The notes under the pieces were generated by a model. The model did not search any database and was not told where the DNA came from. It was given only the letters and a program-made list of their open reading frames with translations. A stretch of 64,000 nucleotides of DNA from Chloranthus sessilifolius. Lineage: Eukaryota > Streptophyta > Magnoliopsida > Chloranthales > Chloranthaceae. A program made the position numbers and the translations under genes. Every line of letters begins with the position of its first letter. Positions within the stretch are counted from its first letter, which is position 1. Location of the stretch: positions 78,245,159 to 78,309,158 of the forward strand of contig CM037595.1 of the NCBI GenBank assembly GCA_021018995.1. Direction: 5' to 3'. Below are positions 1 to 10,873 of this stretch, piece after piece.

Positions 1-385
1 ACAATTCGACTAGTCGAAAGGGAAATCGACTAATCGAATTGGACATAAAAAGGGAAAATCGATTAGTCGAAAATTTGCATTCGACTAATCGAGTTATGGA
101 GGGAATTGTAGAAGTTTAAAAGGGGCACTGCGATTTGACTAGTCGAATTATATTTCGACTAGTCGGTTAAAATTCGACTAATCGAAATGATTTCGACTAG
201 TCATTGAGTCCTTCGATGGGCTCCAAAGTTAGAATTTGAACCCTAAACATTTCGACTGATCGAAATGGGATTTCGACTAGTCGAAATCGAAGCCGACTAG
301 TCGAATTAGGAAAATCGACTAATCGAATTCGGGGAGTTCCTTTAAGTTTGGAATTCGACTAGTCGAACTGAGAAATTTGACTAGT
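1..385. repeat. Array of CG palindromes, core TTCGACTAGTCGAA
   Basis: About 14 copies of a 14-base motif, TTCGACTAGTCGAA (a perfect palindrome) or one-base variants such as TTCGACTAATCGAA, spaced 10-40 bases apart. The array ends just before a TATA box at 398 that precedes a coding region. The same motif recurs about 20 times in the 3' LTR of the same element (3048-3565). It is internal sequence rather than a copy of the LTR, because the bases after the two arrays differ. Function unknown; a protein-binding or methylation-attracting array is inference. Confidence 0.9.
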
Positions 386-397
386 CGAGCCAACCAC

Positions 398-404
398 TAT
401 ATAT
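398..404 (+). promoter_or_regulatory. Candidate TATA box upstream of the transposon-protein ORF
   Basis: TATATAT lies just 3' of the palindrome array and about 225 bases before the ATG at 627. The stretch between is pyrimidine-rich like a plant 5' leader. This suggests a promoter internal to the element, which is inference. Confidence 0.45.
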
Positions 405-626
405 ATGAGAAAGGGGGGGTTTTCAACCCATTCGATTTTTGAGTTTTTGGGCACCCGATTCCTCTTCTTCTCCGGCGATTCAACTAGCTAGGGTTTGCAC
501 CATTTCCGGCCATTCTCGACCGGATTTGACTTCACACACCTTCTCAAGATTGGGTAAACCCTAATCTTTGTTCTTTTTCATATTTTTTTCATATAAGAAA
601 CCCTATTTCCTTGCGTTTTAGCAAGA

Positions 627-2167
627 ATGCCGCCTAAAACGCGATTATCATCGAAGCAACGCAAAAAACGCACCACCACTCAACCCTTCGCGTGAGGACA
701 CCTCACCATCGACATCGGACACTACGTCCGGTCGACTAGCGGCTCTTCACATGACGCAAGCCCTATTCCACCACCACCGTCAACTCGAGCAACCCACTGA
801 ATGGTGGGCAGCCAAGGTCTTTGAGGTCGAACACATTTTCGACAAAACTCTTTTTGACAAGGATGTGGTCCAAGGTGAGACCATATGGGCCCTAAACTAC
901 CTCAACAACGCCGGTCTCACCTTCCTCCTCAAACCAATCCGAAAGTTCTACTATCCGCGATTGGTTCGGTTATTTTACCAGGGCCTCAAGGATGGCCCTA
1001 CTGACGACGTGGCGAAGACCACGATTGAGGGTCGTGAATACCTCATCACACGCCGTCATGTCCAAGAAGCGATCAGTGCTACTTGGACTATGTACCGAGA
1101 CCACACTACTCCCACCGTCCCAAGAGCCGGCCAATGTCGAAGATATCCTTGCCGACATGACCAAGGGGAAAAAGGGATCGGGCACCTCGTCTAAGAGGGT
1201 TGACCTTCCACATTACATATGGATGCTCGATTCTATTTTTCACGCCAACCTCTACCCCATGCGCCACAAAGACCGAAAGCGTGTTGAGTTGGTGCAACAG
1301 TCTATGCGGCCTATAACGGCCGATGGTTTGATGTTACCTTAGTCATCCTTGAAGGATGAGGTACATCAAGGAAAGCTCATGAAGGGCAACCTTGAACTAG
1401 GGATGGGATGCCCACGCATCATCTCTAGCATTCTAGAGGCATATTCATCCGACCCCTATGCCAGTCTCACCCACGAGGCGACGGCCACCGATCCGGTGAA
1501 ACCATTCTCCCACACAGAATGGAGCAGAGTTACAATCTCTGAAGAAGACTTTACCACCACCGGTGGCGCAGGGACCTGACTAATCCCACCACCACCCCCT
1601 CCACCACGGCCCACACCACAAGTACCTATAGAGGCATACCACCCCAGTCGTTCCACCCTGCCATGACCAATCATTCCACTACCACCACCAGTGACTACAC
1701 CACCACCACCTCGACCTACACCGCGACCCCTCTACTTCACGTCGGCCGACCACCACCACCACCACCACCATTGAGGAGACTCTCGCCCGCTTGAGGCCGA
1801 GAATGGAAGCGAATAACGAGAGGATGAGCAGAGAATTGATTTCCTCATGTTTCACACCTCAAGTTTATCTACCCTCACACCTACCTGGACATGCTGGCCC
1901 GCGAAGAGGAATGGACCGCCGGCACCACAGCCTTCCATCAGGGTCCGGTCTTTCGGACGCAATTACATGATGCGGTGCTTCTACTTCCACTGCACCCCCA
2001 CCACCGACAACGACGCAGACCACCATCTACTTCCACTACCATCGAGATTCCACGCCCGCCGACAGGGGACTTCTCATCCGCCACCGCCACAGCCATCCGA
2101 CCACCCGTGGCAGATCCATGACTCCGTCGACCCTCGACTCAGCCCGATCCACCGGTCAAGGGGCTGA
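627..2167 (+). pseudogene. Broken 'putative plant transposon protein' coding region
   Basis: A start (MPPKTR) at 627 is followed by a stop at 693-695. The main homology is in 751-1100 and, after a frame change, 1124-1342 and 1349-1579. Recognisable blocks are FDKTLFDKDVVQGETIWAL, then a region containing NVEDILADMTKGKKG, then DLPHYIWMLDSIFHANLYP. These resemble the protein often annotated 'putative plant transposon protein' (Transposase_32 type) in plant LTR elements. It has no recognisable catalytic motif, and its role is not established. A low-complexity Thr/Pro-rich tail with CACCAC runs follows to about 2100. At least two frameshifts and several stops make it a pseudogene. It is the only coding region seen inside this element, so the element is non-autonomous as far as it can be seen. 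Confidence 0.65.
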
Positions 2168-2462
2168 CTGCCGTAGTTTTGTTTTGTTTTTGTGTATTGT
2201 ACATCTTTTTGTATAGGGGCGAACCATTTTTGTTTTCTGTTGTGGTCCCCATTTCAGTAACTATTGTAACTTTTGATATTTTTTTTTATACAATTTTTTT
2301 TTGTTACTGTCATGTACGGTTCATTGATTGCCTATGTCCATGTACTTGCGTGTGTGCTAAGTGTTAGACCACCTCACCTCCGAGTGTGCGGGGGGGGGGG
2401 GAGTGCAGACCACCACACCTTTGGGTGATTTTCGTGGACGAAAATTCCCAAGGTGGGGAGGA
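2168..2462 (+). other. 3' untranslated region and polypurine tract of the left element
   Basis: T-rich noncoding sequence with a run of ten G at 2391-2400. It ends in a purine-rich tract (AAGGTGGGGAGGA, 2450-2462) directly before the LTR start TGTAATAACC. This is the expected plus-strand primer position for an LTR retrotransposon. Confidence 0.7.
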
Positions 2463-5040
2463 TGTAATAACCCGAAAAATCACGTCAAACGAGGACCTCG
2501 GGATCCGTGTCCGTTCGGTCTTAGGTTTGACCATGAGATAGTTCATTGATGAACTTAAGATGAGATGAGCGGATGTGATGTGTGAACCAGTGTAGAAGAG
2601 TGGAGAGATAGAGGGGTGTGTAGAGTAACACACACCGATGGGTGTGTATGTGCTCCACACCGAGAAAAGAGATAAGATAAAAAAGGGTTGAAAACCCTAA
2701 TTTTCATATTTTGGTTGTTGAGAGGAGCAAAGAAGAGAGAGAGAGAGAAAGAGAGGAGTAAAGGAGCTAGTGAGGAGTTATTGCAAGTTGTTGGAAGGGG
2801 ATTTCTTGCGATCAAAGCGCCGGATTCGACGTGGGGGGATCTGTTCAAACAAAAGGCTGGAAACCCAAACCTTCCAACCCTACATTTAAATCAATTTGAG
2901 GTTGATTTAAGGTGAGATTCTTGTGAATAAATGGTGTAGATTTATAGAATAAATTGGGGTTTAAATAGGTGGAAATTGTAGGAATATTGCTTAGAAAATA
3001 ACTGAGAAAAGATTGGGGAAGAACAGCCAAAGAAGGCTGAATCTGGGGATTTCGACTAATCGAAATTGGGATTCGATTAATCGAAATTCACCAAGAAGTT
3101 GAAAAGTCAGATGACCACGAATTCGACTAATCGAATTGAATTTCGATTAGTCGACTTTGAATCTCGACTAGTCGAGTTGGGTGTCGACTAGTCGACTGAG
3201 AGCCTCCAGTGGGGAGTAAAAATGGGTGGAGGAAAATCGACCAGTCGAAATTGGATTTCGACTAGTCGAGTAAGGATTTCGACTAGTCGAATTGGACTCG
3301 ATTAGTCGATTTTGTATGTTCAATTATTTAAGGGAAAATTGGACAGTTAGAACAGGGGATTTCGACTAATCGAGTTGGAGAATCGATTAATCGAAATTGG
3401 ACCTCGACTAATCGATTTTGAGAATCGACTAGTCGAGTTGGATTTCGACTAATCGATTTTGAGAATCGATTAATCGAAATTGGACCTCGACTAATCGATT
3501 TTGAGAATCGACTAGTCGAGTTGGATTTCGACTAGTCGAACCAGGAACTCGACTAGTCGACTGACTTAGTTTTTGTTGACTTTTGAATTCTTACTTCAAG
3601 ACTCTAGGGGGGTCTTGAGACTTATTCATTACATCTTTTGTGATGTTTCGAATGTGTTTAATGGTATCATAGGTGATACGTATGGAAATGGGCACAAGGA
3701 GCCGAGTGGGACCTTGATGCATTGAATCGATAGAGACCTAAGGTAGGGAACACCTTGAACATGTACCTTATTTTACAAGAGCATGTATGTAGTGATATAA
3801 ATTTCCACTCAATTATTTTTACTGCTTAAAGAATTGTGAAAAGTGTGTGTGTGATATTCATAAGAGTAATTAATGAGCCATCCCGTGGGATGAAGAAGTA
3901 AAGAGATAAGAGCATCAGGTGTGATGCAAGTAAATGGATACATCCCAGGGATGTATCCAAAGATTGAATCATGTTTGATAGGGCCTAACTGATATAAGAT
4001 AGCACACTTACACGGTGAATAACTATATGTAAGGCACCGATATTTTTGTTATTTGAGGTTTGATAGGTTACCCCACCGACGTGGCGGGATATCCACGACT
4101 GACACGGCAGGATATCCGTGACCGATACGGCGGCGAAACCGTAGGCCAGTGCGGAGGCTTATCCGTACATAGTAAGCACACCCCAGGGGTGTTGATTGAG
4201 ACAAGTGAAACCCCGCCACCAATCCCCAGGGGAAAGGGGCTTGGGTACTATATGGTATTCCCAGGGAATACATTAAAACTGTCTATATAGATGACGATGA
4301 AGGGTATCTCATCGGGGCTCGATGCTATATTGCTCGGGGATTACTTAAGTTGAAAGTTTAAGTTTTGCTTTAGGCCTTTTCAGCATTTTTCATGAGTAAA
4401 TGAAAACATAAGAAATCAACAGTAAAACGAATGCTTCTAACTGTTTCATTAACAATTGCATAGATACATCATGCATGGCATATCATAGAATATATGTGAG
4501 TTATAACTTATATGTTCAACAGTGTTTGTTCCCTATTGAGCTAGGATGTAGCTCACCCTATAGACTATACGTCGCAGGTCCACTATTAGCAGCTGCCGCG
4601 GCTTCAGGAGACGCTGATCCCGGCGAGTCGGACCTTGCGGCCGGCGAAGAGTTGGAGCCACCTCCAGAGGACTTCTTCTAGAGGACTCCGTTGCGCCACT
4701 TTGAGGGATTGTTAACAGAGAGTTTTGTACGGCTTGGTATGTCAAGCCTTTATTTTGTTGAAAACATGTATATAAGGAGTCTGGATTATTCTTTTGGGAC
4801 GAACCATCCGTGATGATTGCTATCATCGATGGTTCGGATCGGTTCTCCATTCATGCAGAGGCATGAGGGTAGAACTGTCTTTTGGGAAGTAATTAATATA
4901 GATTTAAAAATTTCGCAATTTCATTTATAGTACTTTTTGGATGCTTGACATACAAATATTCCGTGCTTAGCTAGAGGGCACGGTCAAGATGATCGTGCTG
5001 ATGGCACGGGTTTCGGGGTGCTGAAATTCGGGCTGTCACA
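2463..5040 (+). mobile_element. 3' LTR of a Ty3/gypsy-type non-autonomous element
   Basis: Begins TGTAATAACCCG after a polypurine tract and ends GGGCTGTCACA, giving the TG...CA termini of an LTR, about 2.58 kb long. The ends resemble those of plant chromovirus (Del/Tekay-like) LTRs; lineage is inferred from the ends only. It contains the second CG-palindrome array at 3048-3565. The right junction at 5040/5041 cuts straight into the AT-rich part of Tat LTR A, so this element inserted into that LTR. The 5' LTR and the other target-site copy lie left of the window. Confidence 0.8.
3048..3565. repeat. CG-palindrome array inside the 3' LTR
   Basis: About 20 copies of the TCGACTAGTCGA/TCGATTAATCGA motif, with flanks varying from TT/AA to CT/AG and GT/AC so that most stay palindromic. 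A segment near 3379-3540 is itself a local tandem duplication. Same motif as at 1-385. No TATA box is obvious just downstream of this copy. Confidence 0.9.
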
Positions 5041-5620
5041 GACCTAGTCTAATATTCATATCCTATTAGGAGTCTAATTAGTTTTAGGTGTTGTAGTGTT
5101 GTTAGAAGTCTAATTAATTAGTTTCCTAATCCTACTAGAAGTCTAATTAATACTAGTCTCCTAATTATACTAGGAATGCAAATGTATTAGTTCTAATGAA
5201 ACTCTAATTAAATCAAGTATGCTAATTATACTAGAATTCTAATGGGAGGCAAACATACTACTTTTACTGCAACTCTAATTAAAGCAAGTATACTAATCTT
5301 ACTAACATTCTACTTAAGCAAGCATAATATTCCTGCTGGAATTCTAATAAAAATAGAAGATTGATTTAACTAAAACTCCAATTAAATCAAAAGAACTGAT
5401 TTGATTACGATTTCAATTAAAGCAAATAAATTAATTTTCCCAAAATTCTAATTAAACCAACGAATTAACTACATCAAGAATATAATTAAATTAATGAATT
5501 AATTATACTAAAATTCTGATAAGAGCAATAGATTAATTATACTAAGATTCAAGGAAAATCATAGAACTGATTTTCTAATTCTAATTAAAGTAATGAATTA
5601 ATTCCACTAAAATTCTAAAA
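5041..5620 (-). repeat. AT-rich minisatellite in LTR A
   Basis: Degenerate tandem units of about 35 bases built around TCTAATTAA and TTTAATTAGAATTT. It corresponds to the minisatellite of LTR B and is missing from LTR C. Confidence 0.75.
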
Positions 5621-6769
5621 AAAAAAGATTTGGGTTCGCTATGCTCAGGAGGATTGGCCTCATTCCCGAGTACCCTTCGTAAGCTCCCTTGGGTAAATCG
5701 GGTGGCTGAGATCAAAGACAATTTGGTTTTAGATTATAATATTATTTTTTTGGGATTTTTAGGGTCGATTTTGAGTTATAATTATGAATTAAATTACGAG
5801 AGTAGAGTTTTAGAAAACTAAATTAATAATTGGGATTTTAAAAATATTAAATTAAGAAATTAAAATTAGAATTTTAAAATTTAAGGATTGAATTCGAGTC
5901 TGAAATCAGAAAATCAAACCATATGATTAAGGACTAGTTCTAGAAACTAAGAGCTAGAACTAGAGATTAATGATAGGACTGAAAATTAAGATTTTAGAAT
6001 GGAATTAAAGTCGGTGAATTAGACCGTGAGATTAAGGACTGGTTCTAGAAACAAAGAACTAGATATTAAAATTACGGTCTAAAAAGGAGTGTTACGGTCT
6101 AAGATTGAATAATTAAAACTAATTATTAAGAAAACCTAAGGCCAAGAACAAAAAAAACTAACGGTCGAGGCTAAAGGTCAGATTTTTACCTATGGTCGGG
6201 GTTGCGGAGAGAATCTCGAAAATTCAAAGCTTGAATCTCGAAATCATGGCTAGGTTTCTCTGGGTGTTTGTTCTCAGAGTTCTCTGGTCTCAAAATTTTC
6301 AGCCTCTCTTCTCAAAATTCACAGCCTCTCTTGGGACGAAAAAAAAAAAACTTTATAGGTTTTTCTTCAATTAAATCGGTGCTTAATCGCTTTGAGTTCA
6401 CCATGAGCCGGTGGCAATTTACTGACTTACTTAGCGAGTTTTCTAGTTCTAACAATGTTAAGACTAATTGCGTGCTTCTTGTAGAGTGCGCAATCCAATT
6501 AAGCGTCTCTTTTGAAGCGCTTGATTAAGGAAGCTTGGGGGTCAAGGACTAGAAGACTAGGTCAGGCGTAGGCCAATTGCGCGCAGGTGGTGGGACGCCC
6601 AATCTGATTGTGCGTCTCACGTCAAGCGCGTGATCGAGTCTCGAGGTGGTATGGAAAAGAGAGTCTGGTCTAGAAGGGGGACTGATTGCACGTGTGTGAT
6701 TTAGCATGCGATCAAATTGAGCGCGTGGTTGTAGGCGCGTAATTTAGGGCTGTCCGAGTTCGGGTCGGG

Positions 6770-7170
6770 TCCGAAATGCCAGACTATTGTTTCAACCTGC
6801 ATTTCGACTATATACTATTATTTCAGTATATAGTCTCCCTACGGTTGGGACCTAATCCACAGAGCTATTGTTTCAGCCTGTGTTCAACCATGCACTATTA
6901 TTTTAGTGCATGGTTCCTACGTTAGGGTTAGGGGGTTTGAAATGCAAGACTACTATTTCAGTCTGCATTTGACTATATACTATTATTTCAGTACATAGTC
7001 TCCCTAAGTCGGGATTTGAGCCACAGAGTTATTGTTTCAACCTGTGTTCAGCCATGTACTATTATTTCAGTGCATGATTCCCAATTTAGGGTCATGGAGC
7101 CTGAGCCACAGAGCTATTGTTTCAGCCTGTGTCTAGCCAAATACTATTGCTTCAGTATATGGTCCTAATT
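6770..7170 (-). repeat. Array of ten hairpins with a conserved 8-base loop
   Basis: Ten short inverted repeats enclose ATTATTTC or close variants (GAAATAAT in LTR sense). Two have perfect 11-bp stems: GACTATATACT/AGTATATAGTC with the loop at 6817-6824, and AACCATGCACT/AGTGCATGGTT with the loop at 6897-6904. Other stems are built on CACAG...CTGTG and AATGC...GCATT. Four stem types recur in fixed order with a higher-order period of about 165 bases. Stems vary yet stay paired while the loop hardly changes. Confidence 0.85.
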
Positions 7171-7363
7171 AGGGTTATGAGGTCAAAGGTTGACTGAACA
7201 AATTTGTATATTTCGAGAGGGCAAAATGGGGGTGTCTAGAGGTGGGACACTTTCGCCAAACTTTTTTTTTAAATAGTTAGGTTTCATTTTATTTTTTTGT
7301 TATTATTTCTCGCACATTATTTCGAACCCTTTTATATATATGAGTCTTCGTCAAAGACTCGAG

Positions 7364-9340
7364 ATGTCCGGCATACGAAGAGTGAGTTTAGGAGGCCCAC
7401 CATTGTGGGGATATCATGACAACCCCATGTACGAAGAAGAACCGCCTTACAATTCCAGTCTATGAGAATCTGAGATTAACAGAGCTTGCGAACAAGAAAA
7501 TCCCTTCTCTATCCCACACACCGGTAATAATCATAATAGGAGAGATGGTAACACTGGATAAAACCTTACTGCTCAACAATATAGAGCTCAGTATTCACCG
7601 AATATAAAGAGGAGATGATGACTCTGAGGAATTGCTTCGAGGATTGGCTGCTGCATACGAGACTATTAGGTCACGACAATATTCAGAAGAACAAGAGCGA
7701 TAGGAAAGGCCACCGCCTACCCCGAGCACGGTGTCAGCCCGCGCCTCACCATTGAGACAACCTGCTCACACACTCTTCAATGATGACTCTCTTGACAAGG
7801 TTGGCTCACGGGTCGCTCCAAAAGACAGCACTGTCAAAATTAAAGATCTCCCTAAAATTCTCGATGAATACATGGCCAAGAGGTAATGCCCTGGTCATTC
7901 ATTCAGATTCTACAAATTTTGTCGGGACGTTGAATTTAACTTACCAATAGGATTTAAATCGCCAAAATTTATCAAATACAACGGCAAGGGAAATCCAAAC
8001 CATCACTTGGCCCTCTTCTACAATGATTGTCGACCCATACATGATAATCAAGGACTTCTCATCCATTATTTCCAACGCTCATTAGAAGGAGAAGCTCTAG
8101 ATTGGTTTGCGAGACTCCTGCTTTAGAAGATAGAAACATTCGACGATTTAGTCGGTCAATTCCTAGACCAATACAAACACTTGATCCAAGAGACAGTCAG
8201 TCTCAGCGATCTAATAGTAGCAAAGCAAGGACCCGATGAAGAGTTCGCCGACTTCGTCGCCAGATAGAGGAAACTCGCTGCCAGGACCGACACTTCAATG
8301 AAAGAGAAATACTCCATTGACATTATCATCGACAATACTAGAGAACTATTAAAGAGCACACTTGTCATAAGTGACTGCCCCGATTTCACTACACTCCACT
8401 CCCGGGCATACCTACTAGCGCGACATATCAAAGGCATAGACCTCGCCCTATCCATAGTCATGTTGAAAGTGGGCTCTTCTAGTGAATCAAAGTAAAAAAT
8501 TAACAAGAAAGCCTCAGGAACCGAACAGGTCAACACCGTTGTCAACCAAGGACAGAGCGTCGGGAACGAAAACTTTCAACCGAGAAACTTTGGGCAAAAT
8601 TAAAATCAGCAACGGTACACGAACCAAAAATAAGGCAGTAATCAACAAAGATATGCAAACTAAGACCAAGGCCAAAACCATAATCAGGGCCAATACCAGG
8701 ACAGGAACCAATATCCTAACACCTACTAGAACCAAAATACGGCACATAATCGATTAGCCCACGTGCCGAACTACAATAATGTATCCCCACCACAAAACTT
8801 CAACCCAGCTAGAGCCCCCTACCAGCCGAGGCGAGAACACTATCCCCCTTTGCCCGATACGATTCCCAACATTTTTCGTCTCCTTAACACTTAGAGTCTC
8901 CTCCGATTCCCATAGGAAAGTCCTCGACCATGGCCGACAAACCTAGACTATAGTAAATACTGCACATTCCATTGATACACGAGACACAACCTAAAAGATT
9001 GCTGAGTCCTCCGGGATGTGATCTATGACATGAATGACCGGAACCAAATCGTCTGGGAGGCGCTTAGGAGTCCTAACCCTAACAATAACCAACCCCAACA
9101 AAACTTAGGGATCATTAATAACCCCATGCCTAACCACGACCAAGCAACACCGGCTCAGGTATCCATCGTAGATCTCTCCGATCAATCCTCCTTCCGGCCC
9201 TCCACCTTAATCACTCGCATCCAACCCTCCAACACTTTTTCTACCCCTGTGAGAGTTCCTTCACCCCCACACCCCTCGGACTTGATCACTCGCGTCGCCC
9301 CGTCGAGCTCACCTCCTTATCCAAAATTCACCTAGATACG
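7364..9340 (+). pseudogene. gag: Tat gag, broken
   Basis: The start at 7364 (MSGIRRVSLGG) matches the start of the second gag at 28920. The capsid-like core is at about 7900-8500, with FKSPKF, the NPNHHLALFYNDC block and EGEALDWFARL, typical of plant retrotransposon gag. An Asn/Gln-rich stretch (8500-8830) follows, then a zinc-knuckle-like segment CTFH....H....C near 8955-9005 and a further Asn/Pro-rich tail. In-frame stops lie in the N-terminal part, after the capsid core (about 8124 and 8264) and in the NQ-rich part. Would form the capsid and bind RNA; not functional here. Confidence 0.75.
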
Positions 9341-9685
9341 AGTCCACTCTTTTAGGGCTCGGAGACCATTCCTCCATAGTCACCCACCAGAACCTTTAAC
9401 CCCTTCAAATCCTGAACCAACAAACCAACACCAATGTCGATCCCATCGTCTGATTCTGAGCCTGAATATGGAGATCATATTCTTCAAACTGCAGCCCAAA
9501 TTGTCACATGGGTAGATAGTGTCACTTGAAAGACTCCAAGCCAAGAAAACGGAATAACAATTGAGTGTTCGTTAAACATAGAAGAAAGCAAGTGAGAAGA
9601 ACATCCTGACCCGTGTGAGACACTAGTCTCTGCTTTCTTAGAAGAAGAGGATTACACACAGTACCTCCCACCTTGGAGCGGCACC

Positions 9686-10471
9686 GTGCGAGTACGTGTC
9701 CCAACCTTGAATTTCACTCACTTTACAAGCACATTAATGTCGAATAGCACCGAGTTCGGTCAACAACCGACTTACCCAATTCTTAAATCAGAAACCAATT
9801 ATCCACCTCCACCCTTCCCTCGAAATAAGGATTTCACGAATACACAACCACCAGAGGGGAACATGAGAGAAAGAGAAGTTAACTTGTCGCCCCTACCTCA
9901 CATTATCCCTCCACCAATCCCTGCACCTCAACCACTCCAACCACCTGCACCCAAGGCTCATCAGCCAGGCAAAGAAATGACACTCAAGCCAGGGCAAGAA
10001 TATGACCTTCTGTGGTATCTTTAAAAGATCCCAGACCAGATATTAATATTGGAACTCATCAAGAAATTGCCTGACCATCATCGATTATTGATAAAGACAC
10101 TTGAAGACACACAAGTGGATGAAGATATAACATTAGACGAGCTTCATCAAATTGTCCCAGTCATGGCGCAACCTCCATCACTCATTTTCACAGACGCAGA
10201 CATGCCTAAGGAGTCACTCCGCGGAAGCGCAACTCTCATATACCTTACGATCATAATCAGAGGATTCTCCGTACCCCATGCGTTTGCCGATATAGGAGCA
10301 GGACTCAATATCTGCCCTATCACAATGTTAAAGATGCTTGAATACACAGAGCAGGATGTCAAACCTTCAGCACTATCTCATATAGCTTATGACGGCTCGC
10401 GTCATTTCATCAAAGGAACTATCAAACTACAAGTTCACCTCGGACCTATAACGAAAGACTCGAATCCATGA
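9686..10471 (+). pseudogene. Tat retropepsin-like protease region
   Basis: A Pro-rich linker (9690-10020) is followed by a stop and then an ORF with SLIFTDADMP and, at about 10286-10318, ADIGAGLNICP. This is the aspartic-protease active-site region of Tat/Athila-like polyproteins. The catalytic Asp (codon at 10289) is kept, but the usual D-x-G-(S/A)-(A/S) is D-I-G-A-G. Homology ends near 10455, where the frame changes. Confidence 0.65.
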
Positions 10472-10541
10472 TGAGGCAACCATTGTGAAAGTCCGTCTCC
10501 CTGCCCCTCCTAGTTCTCTCCCAACACATCAATAAAAATTA

Positions 10542-10823
10542 ATGAGAAGAGAGATTCGCCCAGACCTCGCCAAACTCTACGGCATCAACCCAACCGTGTC
10601 AAAAGGGTGGGACCTTATGTATCAGCTCAGGTACATCCCCCACACCGGACTTGGTAAAAACAAACAAGGTCGTGTCAAACCCGTTATCCCAACGAAAATA
10701 CACAAGCATATAGGGTTAGGTTACCAATCGGATGCCTGCAAGCCGACTTGTTCCCTACCTCATCGAAATGGTCTCTATATGACCACTTCGTCTATGAGAC
10801 CACTGAGAAAGCAGATATACTAA
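10542..10823 (+). pseudogene. G-patch-like segment of the polyprotein
   Basis: WDLMYQLRYIPHTGLGKNKQ matches the G-patch consensus (hydrophobic-x-x-M/L-G-x-x-P-G-x-G-L-G-K). Such a segment between protease and RT is known in Tat-like plant elements, where it may bind RNA. Reading frames before and after differ. Confidence 0.55.
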
Positions 10824-10873
10824 GGCAGAAGGAAGTGTCCTTCACTATATCCCAAGAAGTAAAAATTAAATGA

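Larger units (their letters stand above)
5041..7239 (-). mobile_element. Tat-lineage LTR A, inverted, truncated at its 3' end
   Basis: Read on the minus strand it matches LTR B (26330-28890) and LTR C (37563-39069): start TCTAGACACCCC at 7239, hairpin array (7170-6770), GCGCAATT-type repeats, a TATA box (CCTATAAAG; TATAAAG at 6357-6351), a leader with a possible splice donor near 6190, a strongly conserved block at about 5631-5715, then an AT-rich minisatellite. It stops at 5041 where the left element inserted. Its orientation is opposite to the gag-pol that follows, and its first base directly abuts that internal region. Confidence 0.8.

Noticed and set aside
1-385. CRISPR-like array of short repeats
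   Set aside because: The 14-base motif is palindromic, spacers are irregular and the context is a plant retrotransposon; there are no cas genes.
8156-8747. Minus-strand ORFs opposite gag
   Set aside because: They are shadows of the plus-strand gag and its NQ-rich tail.
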